Notes under the pieces: model-generated
The model's database searches: none
Seen by the model: only the letters and a program-made list of their open reading frames with translations
What the model was told of the DNA's origin: nothing
Part shown: positions 17,243-25,778 of the stretch, one piece after another
How positions within the stretch are numbered: the stretch's first letter is position 1
Layout: each line of letters begins with the position of its first letter
Translations under genes and position numbers: made by a program
Assembly: GCF_008040105.1 (NCBI RefSeq)
Contig: NZ_VRMG01000005.1
Span: 558,001-622,000 of the forward strand
Reading direction: 5' to 3'
Length of the DNA: 64,000 nt
From: Lacisediminihabitans profunda
Lineage (GTDB): Bacteria > Actinomycetota > Actinomycetes > Actinomycetales > Microbacteriaceae

Positions 17243-18022
17243 GTGGCCGAGCGACGTGTAGTGGTGACCGGGGCGAGTTCGGGCATCGGGGCCGCGACCG
17301 TTCGACTGTTCCGCGAACGCGGCTGGAGCGTGGTCGGCGTGGCTCGGCGCACGGACCGGCTCGAGGAACTCGCGGCCGAGACCGGGTGCGACGTCTTCAC
17401 CGCCGATCTGACGGACCAGGCCCAGGTCGACGCGCTGCGCGACCATCTCGCCGGCCTCGGCGCCGTGCACGCCCTCGTCAACAACGCCGGCGGCGCCTTC
17501 GGCATGGCTTCGGTCGAGGCGAGCGAAGCGGAGGACTGGGCGCGGATGTTCGACGTCAACGTCGTCGCCGTCAAGCGCGTCACGAGTGCGTTGCTACCCC
17601 TGCTGAGGGCCGCGGCGGCCGCGGACGGCCACGCCGACATCCTCACCGTCACCTCCATCGCCGGTCACGTGGCCTACGAGGGCGGGGGCGGCTACAACGC
17701 CTCCAAGTTCGCGGCCCGCGCCCTGGTCGCGGTGCTTCGACTCGAGCTCGCTGGCGAGCCGATCCGCGTGCTCGAGATCGCGCCAGGGATGGTCAAGACC
17801 GACGAGTTCTCGCTCGTGCGCTTCGGCGGCGACCGGGCGCGCGCCGACTCGGTGTACGAGAACGTGCCGAATCCGCTCCACGCGGAGGACATCGCCGAGG
17901 CCATCGTGCACTCGATCGAGCTGCCCGGCCACGTGAATCTCGACCTGGTGACCATCAAGCCGGTCGCGCAGGCGGCGCCCCACAAGGTGATCCGGGGCGA
18001 GCTGCGACCGAAGGGCTACTAG
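17243..18022 (+). CDS. SDR-family NAD(P)-dependent oxidoreductase (YdfG-like)
   Basis: A 259-residue classical short-chain dehydrogenase. It has the nucleotide loop TGASSGIGAATV, NNAGGAFG, the catalytic Ser in TVTSIAGHVAYEGGGGYNASK, where YNASK supplies the Tyr/Lys, and the post-catalytic IAPGMVKTDEF. It resembles serine/3-hydroxy acid dehydrogenase YdfG-like members. The GTG at 17243 is preferred because GAGGGAG (17231-17237) then has a 5-nt spacing; the GTG at 17237 would sit on the ribosome site. Its stop overlaps the convergent M20 gene by 4 bp. Confidence 0.85.
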   Translation: MAERRVVVTGASSGIGAATVRLFRERGWSVVGVARRTDRLEELAAETGCDVFTADLTDQAQVDALRDHLAGLGAVHALVNNAGGAFGMASVEASEAEDWARMFDVNVVAVKRVTSALLPLLRAAAAADGHADILTVTSIAGHVAYEGGGGYNASKFAARALVAVLRLELAGEPIRVLEIAPGMVKTDEFSLVRFGGDRARADSVYENVPNPLHAEDIAEAIVHSIELPGHVNLDLVTIKPVAQAAPHKVIRGELRPKGY

Positions 18023-19251
18023 CCCCCGGCGACCTCGTCGAGCCGGGCGAAGGCGAGCGCGGCGAGGTAGGCGGCGGCGGCCGGCAGCACTCCGTCGTCG
18101 AACCTGGCGAGGTTCGAGTGGTTGTACGGAGCGGTCGCCGGATCGAGCTCAGGCGGGCACGCCCCCACGAACACGAAGGCCCCAGGCACGGCCCCCAGGA
18201 TGGCGGCGAAGTCCTCCGCGCCGCCGATCGGGGTCGGCATCTCGCGATAGCCGTCCGGGCCGAACATCTCCACGGCCACGCGCTCCGCGAGCGCGGCGTG
18301 TTCCGCGGCGTTGACCACCGGTTCGGTCACCGAAAGGAATTCGACGTCGGCGGTGAGGCCGTGGGCCGCGGCGATTCCCTCGACGAGTTCGCGGCTGAAT
18401 CGCTCGACGTTGGCCAGGCTCTCGAGCGAGAATGTGCGCACCGTCGCGCCGAACGACGAGGTGCTCGGGATGACGTTGTTGGTTCCCTCCTCGCCGCCGC
18501 GGATCCAGCCGACGGTGACGATCACCGGGTCGAAGGCGTTGAACCGGCGGGTGACCATCGTCTGCAGCCCCGTCACGATCTCGGCGAGCGCCTGGTTGGG
18601 ATCGAGCGCCAGGTGCGGGGCCGAACCGTGGCCGCCGGCTCCCCGCAGGGTCACGTCGAGAATCGCCGATCCTGCCATCAGCGGGCCAGGGCGCGTGGAG
18701 ACGACTCCGCTCGGCGCCGCGGTGGTCACGTGCACGGCGTAGGCGCCGACGAGTTCGCCGCGTGCGAGCTCGAGCGCGCCCTCCTCGAGCATGCGGTCCG
18801 CGCCGTTGTCGCCCTCTTCCCCGGGCTGGAAGAGGAACAGCACCTCCCCGGCGAGCCGGTCCTTGTGGGTCGCCAGCAGATGGATGGCGCCGACCCCGAT
18901 CGCGGCGTGCAGGTCGTGGCCGCAGGCATGCATCCTGCCGGGGATGTCCGAGGTGAACTCCTCGCCGGAATCCTCGGTGAGCGCGAGCGCGTCGAGGTCC
19001 GCGCGAAGCACCACCGTGGGACCGGGCAGGTCGCCGACGATGCGCACGACCGCGGAGGAGATGCTCGGGGACTGGTGGGTCTCGAGCCCGAGTTCGCTGA
19101 TCGACGCGAGCACCCTGGCGAGGGTCTGCGGCAGGTCGAGTCCGAGTTCCGGCCGGCGGTGGATGTCGCGGCGGATGGAGCGCAACGGCTCCCGGTAGTT
19201 GGCGGCCTCGACGGCGAGTTCCCTCAGATCCATGCTGACAGTCTCACTCAC
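18019..19251 (-). CDS. M20-family amidohydrolase (aminoacylase/IAA-amino acid hydrolase type)
   Basis: A 410-residue zinc amidohydrolase of the M20D group (hippurate/N-acyl-amino acid hydrolases). Motifs include RRDIHRRPELG, LRADLDALAL, the metal ligand block MHACGHDLHAA, FLFQPGEEGDNGA with catalytic Glu, the dimerisation domain with GAGGHGSAPH, and C-terminal PIGGAEDFA. The GTG at 19251 is chosen because GAGGGA lies 6 nt upstream; the ATG at 19233 is in frame. The substrate is probably an N-acyl amino acid. A 15-bp tandem repeat separates it from the upstream MFS gene on the same strand. Confidence 0.88.
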   Translation of the reverse strand: MSETVSMDLRELAVEAANYREPLRSIRRDIHRRPELGLDLPQTLARVLASISELGLETHQSPSISSAVVRIVGDLPGPTVVLRADLDALALTEDSGEEFTSDIPGRMHACGHDLHAAIGVGAIHLLATHKDRLAGEVLFLFQPGEEGDNGADRMLEEGALELARGELVGAYAVHVTTAAPSGVVSTRPGPLMAGSAILDVTLRGAGGHGSAPHLALDPNQALAEIVTGLQTMVTRRFNAFDPVIVTVGWIRGGEEGTNNVIPSTSSFGATVRTFSLESLANVERFSRELVEGIAAAHGLTADVEFLSVTEPVVNAAEHAALAERVAVEMFGPDGYREMPTPIGGAEDFAAILGAVPGAFVFVGACPPELDPATAPYNHSNLARFDDGVLPAAAAYLAALAFARLDEVAGG

Positions 19252-19261
19252 CGCGCGTCCC

Positions 19262-19318
19262 TCACGAAACGCCCGATCACGAAACGCCCGATCACGAAAC
19301 GCCCGATCACGAAACGGC
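19262..19318. repeat. 15-bp tandem repeat, 3.8 copies
   Basis: The unit TCACGAAACGCCCGA occurs at 19262, 19277 and 19292, with a degenerate fourth copy from 19307. It lies in the short gap between the M20 gene start and the MFS stop. Confidence 0.85.
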
Positions 19319-19328
19319 CGGCCGCCGG

Positions 19329-20825
19329 CTACGCGACCGGGGGCCGAGAGGCCGTCGGTTCGGTCAGGTCGGCCGCCGAGGCATCCGTCTCGTCGTCGAG
19401 CGTGTCGGCGAAGGCGAGCTTCGGCACGAAGAAGAGCAGCACCGCCGCGACGAGCGCCCCCACCCCGCAGATCACCCAAACGGTCATGTAGCCGGCGAGG
19501 CTCGACGCGGTGGACCCGACCGCGGTGAGCACCCCGGCGGCGAGCACGATGCCGAAGACCGCGGAGGCGAAGGAGCCGCCGATGGTCTTGGTGGTGTTGG
19601 TGAGGGCCGCCGCGATGCCGGTCTGGCCGCGCGGGGCGGCCGCAGCGGCCGCCGCCGGCAACGCGCCGACGAGGGCACCCGATCCGAGCCCGGCGACGCA
19701 CATGTTGAGGAACACCTGCCAGGTCTCGAGGTGGAACGGCAGGAAGAGCAGGTAGCCGATCGCCACCAGGAAGGCCGCAATGATCAGGGCCACCCGCGGG
19801 GAGAGTCGACGGGAGACCACGGGGAAGAGCAGCGCCCCCACGATCATCGAGATGAGGTAGACGCCGATCAGGGTGGAGCGGTCGGCGGCGTCGAGGCCGA
19901 GCCCGTAGCCGTTCGCCTGGTTCGTGCCGGCGTAGGCGCTCAGCGGCGCCTGGGCGCCGAGGAGGCTGATGCCGATGAGGGCCGCGGTGAGCTGCACCGG
20001 CCACATGTTCGGCTGGCGCAGCACGCGAAGGTCGATCGCGGGGTCCCGGTGCCGCAGCTCGACGATTCCGAAGGGCAGGAACACGAGCACCCCCGCCACG
20101 AGGAGCAGGTAGACCCACCAGGTGGCCGGACCGTTGAGCCGGAGGAAGGTGAGTCCGGAGGTGATCAGCAGAAGGGCGATCGTGAGAAGGCTGAACCCCA
20201 CGACATCGAGGGACCTGCCGGGCAGGGGAGTCGACTCCGGCACGCCGAAGAGGATGGCGAAGAAGACGAGCGTGACGGCGATCGCCGGCACGGACAGCGT
20301 GAGCGGCACGTTCTCGCCGAACCAGCCGAAGACGCGGCCACCGAGCAGGGCCCCGACGATGGCGCCGGTCTCGAGCGCCACGACGAGGAACCCGGCCGCC
20401 CGACGGGTCTGCGAGGCGCCTCGACCGGTGCGCCGGCCCCGGTCGAAGATCAGGGCGACCTCGAGCGGGAGCCAGACCACGTAGAACCCCTGGAGCGCCC
20501 AGGCGGCGAGGAAGGTCCAGAAGTTGTCGGCGAACACGAGCGCCCAGCTCGCGAGTGCCGTGAGCACCGTGGAGACGAGGAGGATGCGCTTGTGGCCGAA
20601 CATGTCGCCGAGTTTGGCGAGGATCGGCACCACGAGGGCCGAGACCAGCAGTTGGGCGGCCTCGAACCAGTTGAAGTCGGCGTCCCGGATGCCCAGGTAC
20701 TTGACGAGGTCGCTGATGAGCGGCACGTAGTAGCCCTGCAGGATTCCACTGACGATCTCGACGAGGAAGAGATAGCCGATCAGTCCGAGGGTGATGGCGC
20801 CTGACTTGCCTCGAAGGGTGCTCAT
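19329..20825 (-). CDS. MFS transporter
   Basis: A 498-residue major facilitator with 12-14 hydrophobic segments. Recognisable are FNWFEAAQLLVSALVVPILA in helix 2, motif A KLGDMFGHKRIL, FWTFLAAWALQGFYVVWLP, VALETGAIVGALLGG (motif C-like) and the late GLGSGALVGALPAAAAAAAP. The C-terminus is hydrophilic. Substrate unknown; drug-type export is likely. A TAGCAT box 6 nt before the ATG suggests a leaderless mRNA, divergent from the phosphoribosyltransferase gene. Confidence 0.85.
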   Translation of the reverse strand: MSTLRGKSGAITLGLIGYLFLVEIVSGILQGYYVPLISDLVKYLGIRDADFNWFEAAQLLVSALVVPILAKLGDMFGHKRILLVSTVLTALASWALVFADNFWTFLAAWALQGFYVVWLPLEVALIFDRGRRTGRGASQTRRAAGFLVVALETGAIVGALLGGRVFGWFGENVPLTLSVPAIAVTLVFFAILFGVPESTPLPGRSLDVVGFSLLTIALLLITSGLTFLRLNGPATWWVYLLLVAGVLVFLPFGIVELRHRDPAIDLRVLRQPNMWPVQLTAALIGISLLGAQAPLSAYAGTNQANGYGLGLDAADRSTLIGVYLISMIVGALLFPVVSRRLSPRVALIIAAFLVAIGYLLFLPFHLETWQVFLNMCVAGLGSGALVGALPAAAAAAAPRGQTGIAAALTNTTKTIGGSFASAVFGIVLAAGVLTAVGSTASSLAGYMTVWVICGVGALVAAVLLFFVPKLAFADTLDDETDASAADLTEPTASRPPVA

Positions 20826-20831
20826 GAACGG

Positions 20832-20837
20832 ATGCTA
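20832..20837 (-). promoter_or_regulatory. Leaderless -10 box for the MFS gene
   Basis: TAGCAT on the minus strand, exactly 6 nt before the ATG at 20825; no ribosome site. Confidence 0.45.
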
Positions 20838-20865
20838 CTGGCTGGGTCGCCGACGCGGGTGCCGG

Positions 20866-20871
20866 TAGCGT
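20866..20871 (+). promoter_or_regulatory. Leaderless -10 box for the phosphoribosyltransferase gene
   Basis: TAGCGT, 6 nt before the ATG at 20878. It is divergent from the MFS promoter 28 bp away. Confidence 0.45.
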
Positions 20872-20877
20872 TGGCAC

Positions 20878-21354
20878 ATGGCAAATGTCGAGCGCGAGAT
20901 TCTGGGTTGGGACGAGTTCGGGGGCGCGGTACGCGAACTCGCGGCGACGGTGCACGGGAGCGGCTTCGCGCCGGACATCGTCGTGGCGATCGCGCGCGGC
21001 GGGCTGTTGCTCGCCGGAGCCATCGCCTACGCGCTCGACGTGAAGAGCTGCGGGGCACTCAACGCCGAGTTCTACACGGGCGTCGACGAGCGCCTGGACG
21101 AGCCGATCATCCTCGCCCCCATGCTCGACGAGGAATCGATGCGCGGCAAGCGGGTGCTCCTGGTGGACGACGTCTCGGACTCGGGGCGCACCCTCGCCAT
21201 GGTGCTCGCCCTGCTGGTTCGCGCGGGTGCCGAGGTTCGCACGGTGTGCCTGTACTCGAAGCCGGCGACGGTGCTCGAGCCCGACTACGTCTGGCGCAAG
21301 ACCTCGCGCTGGATAGCCTTCCCCTGGTCGTCGCTTCCCCCCGTGACCGCGTAG
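20878..21354 (+). CDS. Purine-type phosphoribosyltransferase
   Basis: A 158-residue type I phosphoribosyltransferase. The PRPP-binding loop is VLLVDDVSDSGRTLAMVL (two acidic residues followed by S-G-R-T) near residue 95, and IVVAIARGGLLLAGAIAYAL forms the pyrophosphate-binding loop. It resembles Gpt/HGPRT-like proteins of actinobacteria and archaea that salvage hypoxanthine, guanine or xanthine; the base cannot be decided. It appears to start a rightward run with ung, three bases downstream. Confidence 0.8.
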   Translation: MANVEREILGWDEFGGAVRELAATVHGSGFAPDIVVAIARGGLLLAGAIAYALDVKSCGALNAEFYTGVDERLDEPIILAPMLDEESMRGKRVLLVDDVSDSGRTLAMVLALLVRAGAEVRTVCLYSKPATVLEPDYVWRKTSRWIAFPWSSLPPVTA

Positions 21355-21357
21355 GCG

Positions 21358-22062
21358 ATGGCGCCGCACCCGCTCGCCGAGCTGATCGACCCCGGGTGGG
21401 CCGCCGCCCTGCAACCCGTGGCGGGCACGATCGCGTCGATGGGGGAGTTCCTGCGCTCCGAGGACGCCGCCGGCCGCGGCTACCTCCCGGCCGGGGGCGC
21501 CGTGCTGCGCGCGTTCGAGTACCCGTTCTCCCAGGTGCGCGTTCTCATCATCGGCCAGGATCCGTACCCGACTCCGGGGCATCCGATCGGCCTGTCGTTC
21601 GCCGTGGACCGCGCGGTGCGCCCGGTGCCGCGCAGCCTGCAGAACATCTACCGGGAGCTGCACGACGACCTCGGCATCGTGGCGCCGCCCCACGGCGACC
21701 TCACCGCGTGGTCCCAGCGGGGAGTGATGCTGCTCAACCGGGTTCTCACGGTGCGACCGGGGGAGCCCGGGTCGCACCGCCGGCGCGGCTGGGAGGCGGT
21801 GACGGAGGCCGCGATCCGTGCCCTCGTGGCGCGTGGGACGCCCCTCGTGGCGATCCTCTGGGGCAAGGATGCGCTCGCTCTCGAGCCGATGCTCGGAGAC
21901 ACTCCCATCGTGAAGTCCGCGCATCCGAGTCCCCTCTCGGCCTCCCGGGGGTTCTTCGGCTCCCGGCCCTTCAGCCGCGCAAATGCCCTGCTGAAGGCCC
22001 AGGGCGCCGAGCCGATCGACTGGTCGCTCGGGCCGCAGCCGCCGGTGGCGAACCGGACGTAG
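21358..22062 (+). CDS. ung: Uracil-DNA glycosylase, family 1
   Basis: A 234-residue base-excision repair enzyme that removes uracil from DNA. The water-activating motif is [20 protein letters not shown] near residue 65, with catalytic Asp; the usual GQDPYHGPGQAHG is altered, as in other actinobacterial Ung proteins. The DNA-intercalation loop with catalytic His is [20 protein letters not shown] near residue 190, and the uracil-specific Asn is in [10 protein letters not shown]. It starts 3 bp after the phosphoribosyltransferase stop, so the two are co-transcribed. Confidence 0.93.
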   Translation: MAPHPLAELIDPGWAAALQPVAGTIASMGEFLRSEDAAGRGYLPAGGAVLRAFEYPFSQVRVLIIGQDPYPTPGHPIGLSFAVDRAVRPVPRSLQNIYRELHDDLGIVAPPHGDLTAWSQRGVMLLNRVLTVRPGEPGSHRRRGWEAVTEAAIRALVARGTPLVAILWGKDALALEPMLGDTPIVKSAHPSPLSASRGFFGSRPFSRANALLKAQGAEPIDWSLGPQPPVANRT

Positions 22063-22071
22063 GATTTGCTC

Positions 22072-22650
22072 ATGCTCGAGGAGGAATACCAGGCGACCCA
22101 CCGGCCCAAGGAGGCCCAGCGCAACCTGCCGCCGTTGCAGGTGCCGTTCGAGTACACCATCCGCGACGCCCGCCTGCAGGACCTGCCGGACGTGCGTGAG
22201 ATCTACAACCACTATGTGGCCAATTCCACGGTGACCTTCGACGAGAAGCCCATGACGCTGCGGGAGATCCGGTCGAAGTTCCAGCACATCGTGAAACTCG
22301 GCATGCCCTTCCTGGTCGCGGAGAGCCCGAGCGAGCAGATCCTCGGTTACGCCTACGTCTACCCGTGGAAGGAGAAGGCGGCCTACCGGTTCACGGTGGA
22401 GAACTCCATCTACCTGCGCGCGGCGGCAACGAGCAAGGGGCTCGGCAAGGCCCTGCTCGCGGAGCTCATCACGCGTTCCAAGGCGGCCGGCCTCAAGGAG
22501 ATGATCGCGGTGATCGCCGACAAGGGGGCAGACGCGTCGATCGCGATCCACAAGAACTTCGGGTTCAAGGAGATCGGCCACATGGGTAAGGTCGGCTACA
22601 AGTTCGACCGCTGGCTCGGCACGGTCCTCATGCAGAAGTCGCTCAAATAA
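22072..22650 (+). CDS. GNAT N-acetyltransferase, phosphinothricin-acetyltransferase-like
   Basis: A 192-residue acetyl-CoA-dependent acetyltransferase. After a ~25-residue leader, the fold starts with YTIRDARLQDLPDVREIYNH, then NSTVTFDEKPMTL, YAYVYPWKEKAAYRFTVENS, the acetyl-CoA loop SKGLGKALLAELI and IAIHKNFGFKEIGHMGKVGY. This order matches the phosphinothricin/methionine sulfoximine acetyltransferase group. The ATG at 22072 has AGGAT 6 nt upstream. The true acceptor is unknown; amino acid analogues are likely. Confidence 0.85.
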   Translation: MLEEEYQATHRPKEAQRNLPPLQVPFEYTIRDARLQDLPDVREIYNHYVANSTVTFDEKPMTLREIRSKFQHIVKLGMPFLVAESPSEQILGYAYVYPWKEKAAYRFTVENSIYLRAAATSKGLGKALLAELITRSKAAGLKEMIAVIADKGADASIAIHKNFGFKEIGHMGKVGYKFDRWLGTVLMQKSLK

Positions 22651-22665
22651 CCGCTAGGAGCACAC

Positions 22666-22977
22666 ATGTCTCTCATCGTCGTCGCCACCCTCACCCCCGC
22701 GCCAGGACGCACCCAGGACGTGCTCGACGCGTTCAGCGCCGTGTCGCCCCTCGTGCACGAGGAGCCCGGTTGCGAGCTCTACGCCGCGCACACCGACGGC
22801 AACCTCGTGATCATGGTCGAGCGCTGGCGTAGCCGGGAGGACCTGGACGCGCACGCGGCCGGCGCGGCTCTCGTGGAGTTGAACCGGCTCAACGAGGGGG
22901 CGCTCGCCGCGGAGACCGTCGTGCACGTGCTGCGCAACGTGCCGATGGGCGACCCGGTGAAGGGCACGATTCAGTAG
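22666..22977 (+). CDS. ABM (antibiotic biosynthesis monooxygenase) domain protein
   Basis: A 103-residue dimeric alpha/beta-barrel protein of the ABM/YgiN group. It begins SLIVVATLTPAPGRTQDVLD and has the conserved HEEPGCELYAAHTDG and the aromatic VERWRSREDLDAH. Members are quinol monooxygenases or heme-degrading-like proteins; many have unknown substrates. The ATG follows GGAG by 7 nt. Its 3' end overlaps that of the convergent mftG by 7 bp. Confidence 0.8.
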   Translation: MSLIVVATLTPAPGRTQDVLDAFSAVSPLVHEEPGCELYAAHTDGNLVIMVERWRSREDLDAHAAGAALVELNRLNEGALAAETVVHVLRNVPMGDPVKGTIQ

Positions 22978-24647
22978 TCGGCGCCCCGCCGCATGACGTG
23001 GGCGATCAGTTCGCCCACGAGCATCGCGGTCGCCGCCGGTCCACGCACGGGGGTGTCGGGCAGGATCGAGGTGTCGGCCACCCGCAGTCCGTCGACGCCG
23101 TGCACCCGTCCGTACTGGTCGACGACAGCACCCGGGTCGTCCGCGCCGCCGAACCTCGCGCTTCCGCACAGGTGGATGGCGGTGCCGAGGTGGCCGAGCG
23201 CCCACGCGTCCAGGCGGGAGTCGTCGTCGAGCGTCGAGTCGTCGAGCTCGGAGAGCCGGCGGAAGAGGCGGGAGAACGCCTCGGTGCGCAGCAGCGCGAC
23301 GGCCGTGCGGATGGCCTGTCGCATCCGGCGGCGGTCACTCTCGGTCGAGAGGTAGTGGTAGTCGATCCGCGGAGGAACGGCGGGGTCGGCCGACTCGAGG
23401 CTGATCCGGCCGCGCGAGGTCTCGGCCTGCACGGCGACGAGCATCGCCAGGTCGCCCTGGTGCGCGACCTGTTCGGCGAACCGTCGGAGTGAGATGCCGC
23501 GCAACGCCGAGACCGATCGCCGGGGGTGGCGAAGCAGGGTGCCGAGAGCGCTCGCCGTCGCCGCGCGGCGCCCGGTGAGCAGGTAGCCCATGGGCTTGAT
23601 GAGGGGCAGGATCTCCAGGTCGCCTGGGCCGCCGACCCCGGCCGTTCCCGATTCGGCCGTCCCGGTCGTGGCCGAGTCGAAGTTGAGGCAGGACGCCATC
23701 GACTGGCTCGTGCGGTAGTCCACGACGTGGCGCCGCGGCTGCCAAAGCACCGGGATATCCGGGTGATCGCTGAATCCGTCGCCGACCCCGGGCAGATCCT
23801 TCACCACGGTGATCCCGAGCTCCTCGAGGTCGACCCGCGGGCCGATTCCCGAGACGAGGAGCAGGTGGGGAGACTTGACTCCTCCCGCACACAGCACCAC
23901 CTCGCGGGCGCGGATCACCGAGATCACGCCGGCGGTCTGCACCTCGACCCCCACCGCCCGGCTGCCCTCGAACACGACCCGCCGCACGCAGCTGTCTCCG
24001 CGCACGGTGAGGTTTCCGCGCCCCCGGACCGGATTGAGGTAGGCGATGCCGGTGTTGACGCGAATCCCGTCCTCCACGTTCATCGGAAGCGGGCCGACCC
24101 CCGGGTCGCCCTGGTCGTTCTTGTCTGGTTCGCGCGCGAAACCGAGCTCCGCGGCGGCGGCCGCGAAGGCGACGGTCACCGGATGGTCCTGCGCCGGCCG
24201 AGTCACGGGAATCGGTCCAGACCCCCCGTGCACCGCGGTCTCGCCGAACTGCCGGTCGGCCTCGATGCGGCGGTAGAACGGCAGCACTCGGTCCCAGGTC
24301 CACTCGTCGTTTCCGTCGGCCGACCAGCGGTCGAAGTCCTGGCGCCTGGCGCGGATGAAGTACGCCCCGTTGATCGTCGTCGAGCCGCCGAGGATGCGCC
24401 CGCGCGCGATCGAATAGGGAAGGCCGGGCGTGAGGTGCCCGAGGAACGACCAGTTGGCCGGATGTCCGGGAGCGGCCCCACGCACGGTTCCGGAGTCGAG
24501 GAGGTCCGCCGGAAATTCCTCGGTGCTGCCGGGCACCGGGCCGGCCTCGAGCAGCAGCACGGTGCGCCCGGGGTCCTCGGTCAGCCGCGCGGCGAGCGGC
24601 GCCCCGGCGGCGCCCGCCCCCACGACGATCACGTCGAAGGGCGTCAT
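22971..24647 (-). CDS. mftG: Mycofactocin-associated GMC oxidoreductase MftG
   Basis: A 558-residue FAD enzyme of the glucose-methanol-choline oxidoreductase family. The N-terminal Rossmann loop is VIVVGAGAAGAPLAARL, followed by the FAD motif LGGSTTINGAYFIRAR, GGVKSPHLLLVSGIG, and the C-terminal substrate domain HLCGSARFGG with catalytic His and VDGLRVADTSILP. In mycobacteria MftG is reported to re-oxidise mycofactocinol by passing electrons to the respiratory chain. Here it is coupled to mftR by an ATGA overlap and points away from mftA, so it is the outer-left gene of the mycofactocin locus. Confidence 0.9.
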   Translation of the reverse strand: MTPFDVIVVGAGAAGAPLAARLTEDPGRTVLLLEAGPVPGSTEEFPADLLDSGTVRGAAPGHPANWSFLGHLTPGLPYSIARGRILGGSTTINGAYFIRARRQDFDRWSADGNDEWTWDRVLPFYRRIEADRQFGETAVHGGSGPIPVTRPAQDHPVTVAFAAAAAELGFAREPDKNDQGDPGVGPLPMNVEDGIRVNTGIAYLNPVRGRGNLTVRGDSCVRRVVFEGSRAVGVEVQTAGVISVIRAREVVLCAGGVKSPHLLLVSGIGPRVDLEELGITVVKDLPGVGDGFSDHPDIPVLWQPRRHVVDYRTSQSMASCLNFDSATTGTAESGTAGVGGPGDLEILPLIKPMGYLLTGRRAATASALGTLLRHPRRSVSALRGISLRRFAEQVAHQGDLAMLVAVQAETSRGRISLESADPAVPPRIDYHYLSTESDRRRMRQAIRTAVALLRTEAFSRLFRRLSELDDSTLDDDSRLDAWALGHLGTAIHLCGSARFGGADDPGAVVDQYGRVHGVDGLRVADTSILPDTPVRGPAATAMLVGELIAHVMRRGADY

Positions 24648-25225
24648 CCGTGCTCGCGGAGCCGGAAGGCGCTGTCGAGGGTGCGGAACGCGGCCGCGAG
24701 CAGCTCCAGAAGGTCCGCATCCTCCGTCTTGAGCCATTGCTCGTAGGCCGACAGGGAGACGGCGAGGAAGGCCCAGGCGATGGCCTGCGGTTCGAGGCTG
24801 TCTTCCGGCACCTGGAGCCGGTCGGCCACGAACTCGGCGACGACCTGTCGCCAGGAGGCGTACCGCAGAGTCGAGTGGGCGAGGAGCGAGGGTACGTGCA
24901 ACAGCAGCTCCATGCGCTCACGGTGGTACGGGATCTCCGAGGCCGGTAGTCGGTTGAACTCGATCACCGAGGCGCAGAGCGCCTCGACGAGCGGCAGGTC
25001 GCTCGGCAGACTGGCGAGGTGCTCCCTCATGCGCTCGAGCAGTGTCTCGAAGTCGCCCCACGGCAGGTCGTTCTTCGACGGGAAGTAGCGGAAGAAGGTG
25101 CGTCGACCGATTCCGGCGGCCGCCACGATGTCGTCCACCGTCGTGCGGTCGAACCCGCGCACGCGGAAGAGCTCGAGGGCCACATGGCTCAGTTCGGCGT
25201 GGGAGGTGGACGGTTGCCTGCCCAT
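24644..25225 (-). CDS. mftR: Mycofactocin system TetR-family regulator MftR
   Basis: A 193-residue TetR protein. The N-terminal HTH reads ELSHVALELFRVRGFDRTTV, then AAAGIGRRTFFRYFPSKNDL, a form closely typical of MftR. Downstream are LPASEIPYHRERMELLLHVP and a helical ligand domain ending in RTLDSAFRLREHG. MftR is described as an acyl-CoA-responsive repressor of the mft operon. The ATG at 25225 is chosen by alignment to the family's short N-terminus; it lacks a strong ribosome site, and TTG 25261 or ATG 25288 are alternatives. The stop overlaps mftG (ATGA). The 136-bp divergent region to mftA should hold its operator. Confidence 0.88.
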   Translation of the reverse strand: MGRQPSTSHAELSHVALELFRVRGFDRTTVDDIVAAAGIGRRTFFRYFPSKNDLPWGDFETLLERMREHLASLPSDLPLVEALCASVIEFNRLPASEIPYHRERMELLLHVPSLLAHSTLRYASWRQVVAEFVADRLQVPEDSLEPQAIAWAFLAVSLSAYEQWLKTEDADLLELLAAAFRTLDSAFRLREHG

Positions 25226-25275
25226 GCGTGAGGTGGTCTTCAGTTCGCCCGTCGTACTCAACTTCCGCTCACCCC

Positions 25276-25304
25276 TTCCATTCGGCACTCGGTGTCATTA
25301 GTAT
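25276..25304 (+). promoter_or_regulatory. Candidate promoter of mftA
   Basis: TTCCAT (25276-25281) and TAGTAT (25299-25304) are separated by 17 bp in the most A/T-rich part of the mftR-mftA gap. This gives a leader of about 50 nt before mftA. An MftR operator is expected nearby, but no clear palindrome stands out. Confidence 0.3.
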
Positions 25305-25361
25305 CATCCACATCACAGGAATTCGCCGTCGTCGTCGGTTTTCTACCATGAGGAGCATCCC

Positions 25362-25493
25362 ATGAGTGTCAGTGAGAATAAGGATTTTGGCGCACGGACT
25401 GACGCAAATGATGCGTCGGATGCCGGGGCCGTGATCGAGGCCGATTCGCTCGTCGAAGAGGTATCGATCGACGGCATGTGCGGCGTCTACTAA
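25362..25493 (+). CDS. mftA: Mycofactocin precursor peptide MftA
   Basis: A 43-residue ribosomal peptide ending VEEVSIDGMCGVY, the hallmark C-terminus of mycofactocin precursors. MftC acts on the final Val-Tyr: it oxidatively decarboxylates the Tyr and crosslinks it to the Val. MftE then cleaves and MftD deaminates to give the redox core. The acidic leader (residues 1-30; ADSLVEE) is the part recognised by MftB. The ATG follows AGGAG by 6 nt. It lies 9 bp before mftB and is first in the operon. Confidence 0.96.
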   Translation: MSVSENKDFGARTDANDASDAGAVIEADSLVEEVSIDGMCGVY

Positions 25494-25502
25494 GTCCGTG
25501 AC

Positions 25503-25778
25503 ATGTCGTCGATCGATCTCGACACCGCGTGGGACCTCCATCCGAAGGTCTCGGTAAGGCCGGAACCGTTCGGCGCACTGCTCTACCACTTCGGTACCAG
25601 ACGCCTCTCGTTCCTCAAGGACCGCACCCTGCTGAGCGTGGTGCAGGGGCTGGCCGCCGCCCCCACCGTGCGCGCCGCGTGCGCCGCGGCCGGCATCGAC
25701 GATCACGACCTTCCGCGCTACCACCGCGCACTCGGCGTGCTCGCCGACTCCTCCATGGTCATCGAGAGGCACCAATGA
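25503..25778 (+). CDS. mftB: Mycofactocin precursor-binding chaperone MftB (RRE/PqqD-like)
   Basis: A 91-residue winged-helix RiPP recognition element related to PqqD. It starts with DTAWDLHPKVSVRPEPFGAL, continues with LYHFGTRRLSFLKDRTLLSV, and has the helical tail RYHRALGVLADSSMVIE. It binds the MftA leader and presents it to MftC. It begins 9 bp after mftA and overlaps mftC by ATGA, as expected for stoichiometric partners. The length matches the family (~90-110). Confidence 0.94.
   Translation: MSSIDLDTAWDLHPKVSVRPEPFGALLYHFGTRRLSFLKDRTLLSVVQGLAAAPTVRAACAAAGIDDHDLPRYHRALGVLADSSMVIERHQ

Noticed and set aside
19262-19318. Short repeat array considered as CRISPR
   Set aside because: The 15-bp units are directly adjacent with no spacers and no cas genes nearby.
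18019-22581. Very long open frame (about 1520 codons) on the minus strand
   Set aside because: Only its last ~410 codons are the M20 enzyme. Upstream it is antisense to the MFS, phosphoribosyltransferase, ung and GNAT genes and is Arg/Gly/His-rich, a GC-composition artefact.
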